A stretch of 64,000 nt of DNA from Arthrobacter sp. KBS0702 (GCF_005937985.2 NZ_CP042172.1:1178001-1242000); one strand, 5' to 3'. Positions 34,612 through 43,346 are shown, counted from the first letter of the stretch. Made by a program: numbers and translations. Notes: generated by a model from the sequence alone, not told the origin.

Positions 34612-35775
34612 ATGCCAGATTTTGAACTCAGCGAGGACTACCAGGACCTCAGCAACACCGTGCGCGAATTCGCCGACGAGGTGGTGGCCCCGGTCTCCGC
34701 CAAGCACGACGAAGAGCACAGCTTCCCCTACGAGGTCGTCTCCCAGATGGCGGACATGGGCCTGTTCGGCCTGCCGTTCCCGGAGGAATTCGGCGGCATG
34801 GGCGGGGACTACTTTGCCCTGGCCCTGGCCCTCGAACAGCTCGGCCGGGTGGACCAGTCGGTCGCCATCACCCTCGAGGCAGGCGTCTCCCTCGGCGCTA
34901 TGCCGATCCACCGCTTCGGCAACGACGCCCAGAAACAGGAATGGCTGCCGCTGCTGGCCTCCGGCAAGGCGCTCGCCGGCTTCGGCCTGACCGAGCCCGA
35001 GGCCGGCTCCGACGCGGGCGGCACCAAGACCACCGCGCGCCTCGAGGGCGGGGAATGGGTCATCAACGGGAACAAGGAGTTCATCACCAACTCCGGCACC
35101 GACATCACCAAGCTCGTCACCGTCACCGCGGTGACCGGCCAGGAGGAACGGGCGGACGGCAGCGTCAAGAAGGAAATCTCCACGATTCTGGTGCCCGCCG
35201 GCACCCCCGGATTCACGGCGGAGAAGGCGTACAACAAGGTCGGCTGGAACGCCTCCGACACCCACCCGCTGACGCTGGACAACGTCCGCGTCCCCGAGGA
35301 AAACCTGCTCGGCACCCGGGGCCGCGGCTACGCGAACTTCCTCTCCATCCTCGACGAGGGCCGGATCGCAATCGCCGCACTCGCGGTCGGCGCCGCCCAG
35401 GGCTGCGTGGACCAGGCCGTGAAATACGCCAAGGAACGCAGCGCCTTCGGCCAAAACATCGGGAAATACCAGGCCATCGCGTTCAAGATCGCCCGGATGG
35501 AAGCACGCGCCCACACCGCCCGGCTGGCGTACTACGACGCGGCCGCCCGGATGCTCGCCGGCAAGCCGTTCAAGACCCAGGCCGCCATCGCTAAGATGGT
35601 CGCAGGCGAGGCAGCCATGGACAACGCGCGGGACGCCACCCAGGTGTTCGGCGGCTATGGCTTCATCAACGAGTTCACCGTGGCGCGCCACTACCGCGAC
35701 TCCAAGATCCTTGAAGTCGGCGAGGGCACCACGGAGGTCCAGCTGATGCTGATCGCCCGCGAACTGGGACTGTAG
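34612..35775 (+). CDS. Acyl-CoA dehydrogenase (FadE19-type)
   Basis: This is a 387-residue ACAD. FAD and substrate segments AGFGLTEPEAGSDAGG, INGNKEFITNSGTD and RSAFGQNIGKYQ are present. The catalytic Glu is at the canonical C-terminal position (E371 in EVGEGTTEVQ), as in short/branched-chain dehydrogenases. True isovaleryl-CoA dehydrogenases have Gly there and use another Glu. Within this operon it should oxidise isovaleryl-CoA or 2-methylbutyryl-CoA. It lies in the same order as fadE19 beside accA1/accD1 in mycobacteria. A 68-base gap and a good AAGGAG site precede it. Confidence 0.92.
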   Translation: MPDFELSEDYQDLSNTVREFADEVVAPVSAKHDEEHSFPYEVVSQMADMGLFGLPFPEEFGGMGGDYFALALALEQLGRVDQSVAITLEAGVSLGAMPIHRFGNDAQKQEWLPLLASGKALAGFGLTEPEAGSDAGGTKTTARLEGGEWVINGNKEFITNSGTDITKLVTVTAVTGQEERADGSVKKEISTILVPAGTPGFTAEKAYNKVGWNASDTHPLTLDNVRVPEENLLGTRGRGYANFLSILDEGRIAIAALAVGAAQGCVDQAVKYAKERSAFGQNIGKYQAIAFKIARMEARAHTARLAYYDAAARMLAGKPFKTQAAIAKMVAGEAAMDNARDATQVFGGYGFINEFTVARHYRDSKILEVGEGTTEVQLMLIARELGL

Positions 35776-35793
35776 CCGGCCGGAAGGATCCCG

Positions 35794-36588
35794 ATGATCA
35801 ACAAAGTTGTTGCCAGCGCCGCCGAGGCCGTCGCGGACATCCGCGACGGCGCCTCGCTCGCCGTCGGCGGTTTCGGCTTATGCGGCATCCCCGTGGCGCT
35901 GATCGATGCCCTGCACGAGAACGGTGCGACGGACCTGGAAACCGTGAGCAACAACTGCGGCGTGGACGATTGGGGGCTCGGGATCCTGCTCAAGGACGGC
36001 AGGATCCGCCGCACCATCAGCTCGTACGTGGGGGAGAACAAGGAATTCGCGCGGCAGTACCTCGCCGGCGAACTGGAGGTGGTCCTCACCCCGCAGGGCA
36101 CGCTCGCGGAGAAACTGCGTGCCGGCGGGGCCGGGATCCCGGCCTTCTACACCCCCGCGGGCGTCGGCACCCAGGTGTCCGACGGCGGCCTGCCGCAGAA
36201 GTACGACGCCGACGGGAACGTCGCGGTCGCCTCCGCGGCCAAGGAGGTCCGCAGCTTCCACGGCACCGACTACGTGCTGGAGGAGGCCCTGACCCCTGAC
36301 TTCGGCCTGGTGCACGCCTGGAAGGGCGACCGGCACGGGAACCTGGTCTTCCACGCCACCGCGATGAACTTCAACCCGCTCTGCGCCATGGCCGGGAAGA
36401 TCACCATCGCCGAGGTCGAAGAACTCGTGGAGCCCGGCGAACTGGACCCGGAGCACGTCCACGTCCCCGGCATCTTTGTCCAGCGCGTGGTGCTCGCGCC
36501 GCACGCCGAGAAGCGCATCGAAAAACGCACCACCTCCAGCACCACCTCCAGCACCACCTCCAGCACTACAGAGCAGTCAGGAGCCTAG
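35794..36588 (+). CDS. scoA: 3-oxoacid CoA-transferase subunit A
   Basis: This 264-residue alpha subunit contains the oxyanion-hole glycine loop ([19 protein letters not shown]) and [20 protein letters not shown] segment ([14 protein letters not shown]). With subunit B it moves CoA from succinyl-CoA (or another donor) to acetoacetate or itaconate. The C-terminus ends in an unusual Thr/Ser tract encoded by a 12-base tandem repeat. The gene follows the dehydrogenase by 18 bases and overlaps nothing. Confidence 0.93.
   Translation: MINKVVASAAEAVADIRDGASLAVGGFGLCGIPVALIDALHENGATDLETVSNNCGVDDWGLGILLKDGRIRRTISSYVGENKEFARQYLAGELEVVLTPQGTLAEKLRAGGAGIPAFYTPAGVGTQVSDGGLPQKYDADGNVAVASAAKEVRSFHGTDYVLEEALTPDFGLVHAWKGDRHGNLVFHATAMNFNPLCAMAGKITIAEVEELVEPGELDPEHVHVPGIFVQRVVLAPHAEKRIEKRTTSSTTSSTTSSTTEQSGA
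36528..36569 (+). repeat. 12-base tandem repeat in scoA 3' end
   Basis: CACCACCTCCAG is repeated three times (36528-36563), followed by a partial degenerate copy. It encodes a Thr-Thr-Ser-Ser tract near the end of the subunit. Copy number could vary between strains without breaking the frame. Confidence 0.88.
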
Positions 36589-36590
36589 CC

Positions 36591-37352
36591 GTGGAGACGA
36601 ACAACGCGCAGGGCGCGCCGCCCCGGCCCGAGGCGGTCCGCCACGAATACCGGCGCTCCGCCGTCGAACACGCCGGCGGTGAGCAGCGCAAGGGCTGGAC
36701 GCGCAACGAACTGGCCGCCCGGGTGGCGAAGGAGCTGCAGAACGGCCAGTACGTCAACCTCGGCATCGGCATGCCGACCCTGATTCCCAACTACATCCCG
36801 GCCGGGGTCGAGGTGGTCCTGCACTCGGAGAACGGCATCCTGGGCGTCGGGCCGTACCCGGGGGAGGACCAGGTTGATCCGGACCTGATCAACGCCGGCA
36901 AGGAGACCGTCACCGTCAACAAGGGCGCGGCGTTCTTCGACTCCGCCGCCTCCTTCGGCATGATCCGCGGCGGCCACGTCGACGTCGCGGTCCTCGGCGC
37001 CATGGAGGTGGCGCAGAACGGCGACCTCGCCAACTGGATGATCCCCGGCAAGATGGTCAAGGGCATGGGCGGGGCGATGGATCTGGTCTTCGGCGCCAAG
37101 AAGGTCATCGTGATGATGGAGCACGTGGACCGCAACGGCAACCCGAAGATCGTGGAACGGTGCACCCTGCCCCTAACGGGCAAGGGCTGCGTTGACCGGA
37201 TCATCACCGACCTCGCTGTGATCGACGTCGTGACCGAAGGGGACAAGTCCCGGCTGGTGCTGCGGGAGCTGGCCCCCGACGTCACCGCCGAGGACGTGGC
37301 AGCGGCCACCGGTGCCGAACTTTTCGAGGAAGACCAGGAACTGACCGTATGA
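36591..37352 (+). CDS. scoB: 3-oxoacid CoA-transferase subunit B
   Basis: This 253-residue beta subunit carries the catalytic Glu in the [10 protein letters not shown] motif near residue 80, which forms the enzyme-CoA thioester. [16 protein letters not shown] and [14 protein letters not shown] are family hallmarks. About 35 extra N-terminal residues ([20 protein letters not shown]) precede the domain, so the real start may be later. It starts with GTG right after scoA and is coupled to the MaoC gene by a 4-base overlap. Confidence 0.93.
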   Translation: METNNAQGAPPRPEAVRHEYRRSAVEHAGGEQRKGWTRNELAARVAKELQNGQYVNLGIGMPTLIPNYIPAGVEVVLHSENGILGVGPYPGEDQVDPDLINAGKETVTVNKGAAFFDSAASFGMIRGGHVDVAVLGAMEVAQNGDLANWMIPGKMVKGMGGAMDLVFGAKKVIVMMEHVDRNGNPKIVERCTLPLTGKGCVDRIITDLAVIDVVTEGDKSRLVLRELAPDVTAEDVAAATGAELFEEDQELTV

Positions 37353-37900
37353 CAACGAATGCAACGCCCGGGTCCGGAAGCGGCCGCCGGGTGATCGAAC
37401 AGCGCGGCCTGTACTTCGACGAACTCGAAGAGGGGGTCCTCTACGCGCACCGGCCCGGCCGGACCGTGACGGAGACTGACAACGTGCTGTTCACCACCAT
37501 GACCATGAACACCCAGGCGCTGCACCTGGACGCCGCGTGGAGCGCCGGGCAGCCCTTCGGGCAGCGGCTGATGAACTCGATGTTCACCCTCGCCACCCTG
37601 GTGGGCCAGTCCGTCCCGCAGCTCACGCAGGGCACGATCATCGCCCAGCTCGGACTGACCGATGTGTCCTTCCCGCACCCGCTGTACCACGGGGACACGC
37701 TCTACACGGAGACCGAGGTGACCGGCAAGCGTTTGTCCTCCTCCCGGCCCGGCCAGGGGATCGTGACCATGCAGCACACCGGACGGAACCAGGACGGCAC
37801 CGTCGTGGCCCTCGCGACGCGCAGCTGCCTGATGTGGACGCGCGAGGCGCACGCCCCCGCCGCACCGGAAGCGGCGCAAAAGGGGACAATAGGGTCATGA
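37349..37900 (+). CDS. MaoC-family enoyl-CoA hydratase
   Basis: This 183-residue hot-dog-fold protein contains [21 protein letters not shown], in which the hydratase-2-like N/D and H residues are placed. It corresponds to the Rv2499c-type hydratase that acts on itaconyl-CoA or 3-methylglutaconyl-CoA. In this operon it would hydrate 3-methylglutaconyl-CoA, produced by the carboxylase and missing a crotonase-type hydratase. Start and stop overlap both neighbouring genes. Confidence 0.85.
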   Translation: MTTNATPGSGSGRRVIEQRGLYFDELEEGVLYAHRPGRTVTETDNVLFTTMTMNTQALHLDAAWSAGQPFGQRLMNSMFTLATLVGQSVPQLTQGTIIAQLGLTDVSFPHPLYHGDTLYTETEVTGKRLSSSRPGQGIVTMQHTGRNQDGTVVALATRSCLMWTREAHAPAAPEAAQKGTIGS

Positions 37901-38730
37901 CTTTCCTGATGGGCCCCGCCCTGCTGTTCTGCCCCGCCGACCGCCCCGAGCGCTACCAGAAGGCGGCCGAGCGCTCCGATGCGGTGATCGTGGACCTCGA
38001 GGACGCCGTCGCGCCGGCGGATAAGCAGCGCGCCCGCGGCGCCATCCTCGCCCAGCTCGGCTCCGCCGGGGACGTCCCCGAACTGGACCCCAGCCGCACG
38101 ATCATCCGGATCAACCCGGCCGGCACCGAGGAGTTCGAAAAGGACCTGCACTGCCTCAAGCACACGCCCTACCGGCATGTGATGCTCGCCAAGGCCGAAA
38201 GCGCCGCCCAGCTCAAGGAGCTCGAGGGCTACAGCGTCATCGCCCTGTGCGAGACGGCTGCCGGCATCGTCAACGCCGCCGCGATCGCCGCCGAACCCAA
38301 CGTGGTGGGCCTGATGTGGGGCGCCGAGGACCTCCTCGCCTCGCTCGGGGGCACCTCCAGCCGCCACGACGACGGCGGCTACCGGGCCGTGGCGCTGCAC
38401 GCCCGCTCCACGGTGCTGCTGGCCGCCCGGGCCTTCGGCAAGGAAGCGGTTGACTCGGTCTACGTCAACATCCCGGACCTAGAGGGACTCGCCATAGAGT
38501 CCCGGGACGCGGTCGCGTCCGGCTTCGGCTCCAAGGCGTGCATCCACCCGAACCAGGTGGCCGTGGTCCGGGCGGCCTACGCCCCGTCCGAGTCCGACGT
38601 CGCCGCGGCAACGGAACTGCTCGACGCCGCCGCTGCCGCCGGCACGGGCGTGTTCCAGTACCAGGGCAAGATGATCGACGGGCCCATCCTCAAGCACGCC
38701 GAGTCCACGCTCCGCCGCGCCGGGCGGTAG
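37897..38730 (+). CDS. CitE-like beta-hydroxyacyl-CoA lyase
   Basis: This 277-residue TIM-barrel enzyme belongs to the HpcH/citrate lyase beta family. Metal-binding and active-site parts are ALLFCPADRPERYQKAA, DAVIVDLEDAVAPADK, ALCETAAGIVNA and SKACIHPNQVAVV. Its position after the MaoC gene matches Rv2498c, reported as a lyase for (R)-HMG-CoA and citramalyl-CoA. It likely performs the last cleavage, giving acetyl-CoA and acetoacetate (or pyruvate). No HMG-CoA lyase of the usual type is in the operon, supporting this role. Confidence 0.88.
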   Translation: MTFLMGPALLFCPADRPERYQKAAERSDAVIVDLEDAVAPADKQRARGAILAQLGSAGDVPELDPSRTIIRINPAGTEEFEKDLHCLKHTPYRHVMLAKAESAAQLKELEGYSVIALCETAAGIVNAAAIAAEPNVVGLMWGAEDLLASLGGTSSRHDDGGYRAVALHARSTVLLAARAFGKEAVDSVYVNIPDLEGLAIESRDAVASGFGSKACIHPNQVAVVRAAYAPSESDVAAATELLDAAAAAGTGVFQYQGKMIDGPILKHAESTLRRAGR

Positions 38731-38825
38731 CTTCCAGGCGCCGACAGGGGAAGCCCCGGGCCCAGGCCGGGAGTCCGCCGAACGCTGGCTTGGTGCTGGG
38801 CGGGCTTTGGCTGCCGTGAGCTCGC

Positions 38826-38924
38826 CGATTCGCCAGAGATGGCCGGAATGCGAGGGTCCATAGCGGCCAACTAAGTCATATGGGCGTTGGCGGGTGTGAC
38901 CTGCGTGGCTGCTGGCATGGCCGG
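38826..38924. repeat. Hairpin-forming repeat, copy 1
   Basis: This is a 99-base copy of the repeat that begins CGATTCGCCAGAGATGGCC. It differs from copy 2 at only a few positions (for example GTCATATGG versus GTCAAATGG). It can form a stem TGGCCG...CGGCCA. Confidence 0.88.
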
Positions 38925-38956
38925 GCCCGCAGAAAGCCACGGTGCCCTCCCGGCCA

Positions 38957-39070
38957 CGCCTGTATTCTCATCGATTCGCCAGAGATGGCCGGAATGCGAG
39001 GGTCCATAGCGGCCAACTAAGTCAAATGGGCGTTGGCGGGTGTCACCTGCGTGGCTGCTGGCGTGGCCCG
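38957..39070. repeat. Hairpin-forming repeat, copy 2
   Basis: This 114-base copy includes a 15-base left extension CGCCTGTATTCTCAT shared with copy 3. It starts 131 bases after copy 1. It keeps the same stem TGGCCG/CGGCCA around the AATGCGAGGGTCC loop. Confidence 0.88.
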
Positions 39071-39073
39071 CCC

Positions 39074-39171
39074 CGCCTGTATTCTCATCGATTCGCCAGA
39101 GATGGCCGGAATGCGAGGGGCCATACCGGCCAACTCCGTCAAATGGGCGTAGGTTGCGGCCGAGACCTGCC
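39074..39171. repeat. Hairpin-forming repeat, copy 3 (diverged)
   Basis: This copy starts 3 bases after copy 2 and shares its first 60 bases, then diverges. In it the stem is longer by one pair (TGGCCGG/CCGGCCA), because the G before CGGCCA is now C. This pairing-preserving change supports structure as the conserved feature. Confidence 0.82.
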
Positions 39172-39190
39172 CCGATCCACGCCGAAGGAT

Positions 39191-39229
39191 GGGCATGCTC
39201 GTCGCGGCTGGTGGGGGATGGGCATGCTC
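39191..39229. repeat. CATG-core motif pair with 29-base period
   Basis: Two exact copies of GGGCATGCTC start at 39191 and 39220, 29 bases apart, with a 19-base interval. This is the same motif (on the other strand GAGCATGCCC) and period as the array at 3890-4085. The second copy overlaps the stop end of the response regulator gene. Confidence 0.82.
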
Positions 39230-39980
39230 ACCGGAGCCAGAGGTACCGGTTCTCCGGCCGTCCGGCTGCACCGTACCGCGGGGTCAGCCGGGCGCAGCCG
39301 GTGACCACCAGGTACTCCAGATAGCGGCGGGCACTGACCCGGGACAGGCCCAGCTGCAGGGCCAGGCCGGCCGCGGAAACGTCCCCCTGGCTGGACTGCA
39401 GAGCGTCGATGACGGCGTCCAGGGTGGGCCGCGAGAGTCCCTTGGGCAGCCGGGCCGCCGGACCTCCCGCCGCCGGACCTCCCGCCGTCGCCTCCGCCGG
39501 TTCGGCCGCGGATTCCGGCGGGACAGCCCGGCGCGAGGGTGCCACCAGCCGGTCGATCCGTTCCTGGTCCAAAGGGCCGGCCGCAGACCCGGCCGCCAGT
39601 TCGTCGCGCAACTCTACGTATTCGTCCAACCGCTCGTTGAGGGCCTGCGACGTGAAGGGCTTGACCAGGTAGTGCAGGACGCCGCCGGCCATCGCGGAGC
39701 GCACCGTCTCAAGCTCCCGCGAAGCGGTAATGACCAGCACGTCCACCGGTTGCTGCGGCCGGTTGCGCAGTCCCTGCAGCACGTCCAGGCCGGACATATC
39801 CGGCAGGTGGATGTCCAGCAGGACAAGTTCCGGCAGCAGTTCCGCCGCGAGGTCCAGGCCCTGCTGCCCGGTATGGGCTGTGCCGACGACCTCGAAGCCG
39901 CCGCGCGCCAGCAGGAAACCATGATGGATCCCCGCCACAGCCACGTCGTCGTCAATGATGAGGGTGCGTATGCCGCTCAT
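39228..39980 (-). CDS. CitB/DcuR-type response regulator
   Basis: This 250-residue protein has a receiver domain (DDD near residue 11, phosphoacceptor Asp in LLDIHLPDMSG near 56, Thr in VITASRE, Lys in LVKPFTSQ). A Pro/Ala-rich linker with a 15-base DNA repeat follows. The C-terminal HTH (about 195-245: LSRPTLDAVIDAL...GLALQLGLSRVSARRYLEYL) matches this family. It partners with the kinase encoded just upstream (4-base overlap) and should activate the tctCBA operon, which is divergent from the kinase. Confidence 0.92.
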   Translation of the reverse strand: MSGIRTLIIDDDVAVAGIHHGFLLARGGFEVVGTAHTGQQGLDLAAELLPELVLLDIHLPDMSGLDVLQGLRNRPQQPVDVLVITASRELETVRSAMAGGVLHYLVKPFTSQALNERLDEYVELRDELAAGSAAGPLDQERIDRLVAPSRRAVPPESAAEPAEATAGGPAAGGPAARLPKGLSRPTLDAVIDALQSSQGDVSAAGLALQLGLSRVSARRYLEYLVVTGCARLTPRYGAAGRPENRYLWLR

Positions 39981-41632
39981 AGTTGCTCCAGTACCGCCTC
40001 GTCTGTCGTGGGCACGGTTGTCCCGGCGCTAGCTGTCCCGGGGCCGGCTGTCCCGGGGCCGGGCGCGCCGGGCCCCGGGGTCCTAAGAGTTACCGTAAAA
40101 CAGGCGCCCCCCAGCTCCGAACCGGACACCGCGGCCGTGCCTTCCCGGCGCCGGGCCACGCGCTGGACCAGGGCCAGGCCGAACCCCCGGGTGTTGATCC
40201 CGTCCGGCTCTTTGCTCGTCACGCCGGCCTCGAACACCGCCTCCCGCTCGGCCTCCGGGACGCCCGGGCCGTCGTCGTCCACGGTCAGCATCCGTTGCCC
40301 CGCGGGCGTCTCGGCCAGGACGACGGCGATTGTGCTGTCGTAGCCGGTGGCGTCCACGGCGTTGTCGATCAGGTTGCCCAGGACAGTGACGACATCATCG
40401 GTGCCGTCGGGGGAGCAGACCGACCCGGGATCGACCACAATGTCGATGCCGCGCTCCGCGCAGACGGTGGACTTCGCGATCAGCAGGGCCCGGACGCCGT
40501 CGTCGGTGATTCCCGGGGCGAGCGGCCGGTTCACGAAGGCCGCGTCGCTGTGGCTGCGGCCCAGGTATTCCACCGCTTTGGACTGCTCGCCCAGTTCCAG
40601 CAGCCCCGAGATGACGTGCAGCTTGTTGGCGAACTCGTGCGCCTGGGCACGGAGGGCCTGGGTCACGTCCAGGGCGCCGTCCCGGTCCCGCAGCATGGTG
40701 TGCAGTTCCGTCCGATCGCGCAGGATCAGGACCTTTCCGACCTCGCGGCCGTCGACGGTCGCCGTGTTGACCTTGCCCAGCAGTATCCGCTCACCGGACA
40801 GGACCAGCTCCTCGGTGCTGGAACCGGCCGCGAGCAGGCGGTGGATGCCGGGCTCCAGTGACGCGGTCGCCAGCGAGCCGATGATCTCCTCGCCGACGCC
40901 GAGCAGCCGGCGGGCCTCGTCGTTCACCAGCGCCACCCTGCCCTCGGCGTCGACCGCCAACAGGCCCTCGCCCAGGCCGTGCAGCATGGCGTCGCGGGTC
41001 TCCAACAGGGCGGCGATGTCCTCGGGCTCGAGTTTGTAGATCCGGCGCCAGACCAGCTTCGAGACGTACATGGCGCCGAGGGAACTCAGCAGCGCGGCGC
41101 CGAGGAGCCAGCCGAACAATTGGGGGAGGTCCTCGTAAAGGTCCGCGGCCAGGGTGCTCTCCAGCAGGCCCACCGAGGCGGTGCCGATCACCGTGCCGGC
41201 GCGGTCAAAGATGGGGACCTTGACCCGCCAGGACTCGCCCAGGGTCCCGGTCTGGGTGCCCACATAGATGTCCCCGGACAGCGGCACGGAGGGGTCCGTG
41301 GAGACGGGTTTGCCAATCTCCTCCGGGTTCGGGTGGGACTGGCGCACCCCGTTGCGGTCTGTCACGACCACATAGGTCACGTTGGAGGCCTGGCGGATGA
41401 CTTCGGCGATCGGCGCGATGGTCTGCGCGGGGGAGCTCGTGCCGAAGGCATCGATCACGGAGGGCAGCCGGGCCACGCTTTCGGCGACGCCGATCAGCCG
41501 TCCCTTGTAGGCGTCGCGCAGCTGCGCCTCCTGCATCCGGATCGTCACGGCGCCGACGGCGGTGAGCACGGCCAGGACGATTCCGAGCTGGAGGGCGACC
41601 AGCTGGAAACGCAGCGGAATCCTGTGAACCAT
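39977..41632 (-). CDS. CitA/DcuS-type sensor histidine kinase
   Basis: This 551-residue kinase has an N-terminal helix, then an extracellular PAS-type sensor (TYVVVTDRNGVRQSHPNPEEIGKPV, as in citrate and C4-dicarboxylate sensors), a second helix near 180-200 and a cytoplasmic PAS. The kinase core has the His in RAQAHEFANKLHVISG, and the ATPase domain has NLIDNAVDAT and DDGPGVPE. A Pro/Gly/Ala-rich tail is encoded by repeats. It most likely senses external tricarboxylates for the Tct transporter next door. Confidence 0.93.
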   Translation of the reverse strand: MVHRIPLRFQLVALQLGIVLAVLTAVGAVTIRMQEAQLRDAYKGRLIGVAESVARLPSVIDAFGTSSPAQTIAPIAEVIRQASNVTYVVVTDRNGVRQSHPNPEEIGKPVSTDPSVPLSGDIYVGTQTGTLGESWRVKVPIFDRAGTVIGTASVGLLESTLAADLYEDLPQLFGWLLGAALLSSLGAMYVSKLVWRRIYKLEPEDIAALLETRDAMLHGLGEGLLAVDAEGRVALVNDEARRLLGVGEEIIGSLATASLEPGIHRLLAAGSSTEELVLSGERILLGKVNTATVDGREVGKVLILRDRTELHTMLRDRDGALDVTQALRAQAHEFANKLHVISGLLELGEQSKAVEYLGRSHSDAAFVNRPLAPGITDDGVRALLIAKSTVCAERGIDIVVDPGSVCSPDGTDDVVTVLGNLIDNAVDATGYDSTIAVVLAETPAGQRMLTVDDDGPGVPEAEREAVFEAGVTSKEPDGINTRGFGLALVQRVARRREGTAAVSGSELGGACFTVTLRTPGPGAPGPGTAGPGTASAGTTVPTTDEAVLEQL

Positions 41633-41775
41633 GTCACGAGTCTCCCATCCGGCGGCCTGCGCCCCGTGCCGGATGACGCCGTTCTGCCGTGACCAATATG
41701 ACCACTACTACCTCTACGTCCGAATACTGTTCCCGGCCCGGACCCGCCCCTACGGTCGGGGAAGTGATTCCAATG

Positions 41776-41788
41776 ATGTGCATCACAT
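41776..41788. promoter_or_regulatory. Palindrome ATGTG-CAT-CACAT ahead of tctC
   Basis: A 13-base inverted repeat with 5-base arms lies 18 bases before the tctC start, close to the ribosome site AAGGAGA. It could be the binding site of the CitB-type regulator or part of an overlapping promoter. The evidence is symmetry only. Confidence 0.4.
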
Positions 41789-41805
41789 TCGTACAAGGAG
41801 AGATA

Positions 41806-42822
41806 ATGACGTCCCACCTCAACTTCACCCGTCGGGCCGCACTGACGGCCGGGGCAGTCGGCCTCGTGCTCGCCGTGTCCGCCTGCGCCGGAGGCAGCAC
41901 CGGCGCCGCGGCCGGGGCAAGCGCCACCGCGGACCCGATCAAGAAGCTCAGCATCATCGTCCCCGCGAACCCGGGCGGCGGCTGGGACCAGACCGGCCGG
42001 GCCATCCAGGCGGACCTGCAGTCCAACAAGCTCGTGTCCTCCGCCCAGGTCACCAACATCGGCGGCGGCGGCGGGACCAACGGCCTGGCCAAGCTCGCCA
42101 CCGAAAAGGACGCCAACACCCTCATGGTGATGGGCTACGTGATGGTCGGCGCCGTGGAGACCAACGGCGCGAAGACCCGCCTTGAAGACACCACCCCGAT
42201 CGCCCGCCTGACCGAAGAGCCGCTGGTCCTCGTGGTGCCGGCGGCGTCGAAGTACCAGTCCGTGAAGGACCTCGTGGACGACATCAAGGCCAACGGCAAG
42301 GGTGTGGCCATCACCGGCGGCTCCGCCGGCGGCGCGGACCACATCCTGGCCGGGCAGATCCTGAAGTCCCAGGGCGTCGAGTCGGACAAGCTGAACTACA
42401 TCGGTTACTCCGGTGGCGGCGAATCCCTCGCGGCGCTCCTCGGCAACAAGGTCCAGGCCGGCATTTCCGGCGTCGGGGAGTACGCCGAGCAGGTCAAGGC
42501 CGGCAAGGTCCGGGCGCTCGCCGTTTCCGGCAAAACGGAGGCTCCCGTCCTGCCCGGCATCAAGCCGCTCAAGGACCAGGGCATCGACGTCGTGCTCACC
42601 AACTGGCGCGGCGTTGTGGCGCCGGGCTCGATCGACGACGCCCAGCGCACCAAGCTGACCGAGCTCGTTACCAAGCTGCACGAGTCCGAGGCGTGGAAGT
42701 CCACCCTGAAGAAGAACAACTGGGACGACGCCTTCCTCGCCGGCGACGGCTTCAAGACCTTCCTCACCGAGGACATCACCAAGGTCAAGACCACCCTGAC
42801 GCAGATCGGCCTGGTCAAGTAA
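41806..42822 (+). CDS. tctC: Tricarboxylate-binding lipoprotein TctC (Bug family)
   Basis: This 338-residue extracytoplasmic receptor has a signal peptide with Tat-like RR (FTRRAALTAGAVG) and a lipobox VSAC (Cys near residue 27), so it is anchored in the membrane. The Bug-family domain carries IIVPANPGGGWDQTGRAI, ITGGSAGGADH and NWRGVVAPG. It binds citrate or another carboxylate and hands it to TctAB. A good AAGGAGAG site precedes the ATG. It is the first gene of tctCBA and divergent from the kinase gene. Confidence 0.94.
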   Translation: MTSHLNFTRRAALTAGAVGLVLAVSACAGGSTGAAAGASATADPIKKLSIIVPANPGGGWDQTGRAIQADLQSNKLVSSAQVTNIGGGGGTNGLAKLATEKDANTLMVMGYVMVGAVETNGAKTRLEDTTPIARLTEEPLVLVVPAASKYQSVKDLVDDIKANGKGVAITGGSAGGADHILAGQILKSQGVESDKLNYIGYSGGGESLAALLGNKVQAGISGVGEYAEQVKAGKVRALAVSGKTEAPVLPGIKPLKDQGIDVVLTNWRGVVAPGSIDDAQRTKLTELVTKLHESEAWKSTLKKNNWDDAFLAGDGFKTFLTEDITKVKTTLTQIGLVK

Positions 42823-42824
42823 CA

Positions 42825-43346
42825 ATGTCTTCGCACGCTCTTACGCCCACCAGGCGGCCGACAGGGGAGATCCTTTTCGCCCTGTTGTTCGTCAGCGTGG
42901 GCGCGGCAGGGCTCCTGACGGCGGGATCCATCCCGATCCCGCCGTCAGAGACCGGCATCGGCCCACGCGCCTTCCCCTACATCGTCTGCGGCATGCTGGT
43001 CCTCGTCGGCACCGGCATCGTCGTGCAGGTCCTTCGGGGCAAGGTCGGCCAGGCCGAGGAAGGCGAGGACCTTGATGTCGACGCCAAAACGGACTGGATC
43101 GCCCTGGCCAAGCTCGTCGGTTTCGTGATCCTGCACATCTTCCTGATTGAACCCGCGGGCTGGCCGGTGGCAGCGGCGGTGCTGTTCAGCGGCGCCGCCT
43201 GGACCCTGGAGGCCAAGCCGCTGTGGAAGGCCGTCCTGGTCTCCGTCGCCATGGCCCTGGTGCTGCAGTACGTCTTCGGCGGGCTGCTGGGCGTCTCGCT
43301 TCCGCCGGGCCCGCTGCTCGAGGGGGTGCCGTTCTTCCATGGATAA
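42825..43346 (+). CDS. tctB: Tricarboxylate transporter small membrane subunit TctB
   Basis: This 173-residue protein has four predicted membrane helices (about residues 15-35, 50-70, 92-112, 120-150). The TctB pattern with [19 protein letters not shown] is clear. It follows tctC by two bases and overlaps tctA by eight bases. It is needed with TctA to form the permease. Confidence 0.92.
   Translation: MSSHALTPTRRPTGEILFALLFVSVGAAGLLTAGSIPIPPSETGIGPRAFPYIVCGMLVLVGTGIVVQVLRGKVGQAEEGEDLDVDAKTDWIALAKLVGFVILHIFLIEPAGWPVAAAVLFSGAAWTLEAKPLWKAVLVSVAMALVLQYVFGGLLGVSLPPGPLLEGVPFFHG

Larger units (their letters stand above)
38731..39227. other. Convergent intergenic region with two repeat families
   Basis: This 497-base region between two convergent genes holds three copies of a hairpin-forming repeat (38826-39171) and then two copies of the 29-base-period CATG motif (39191-39229). 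No convincing coding frame is present. It may serve as a bidirectional terminator or as a landing place for repeats. Confidence 0.7.
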
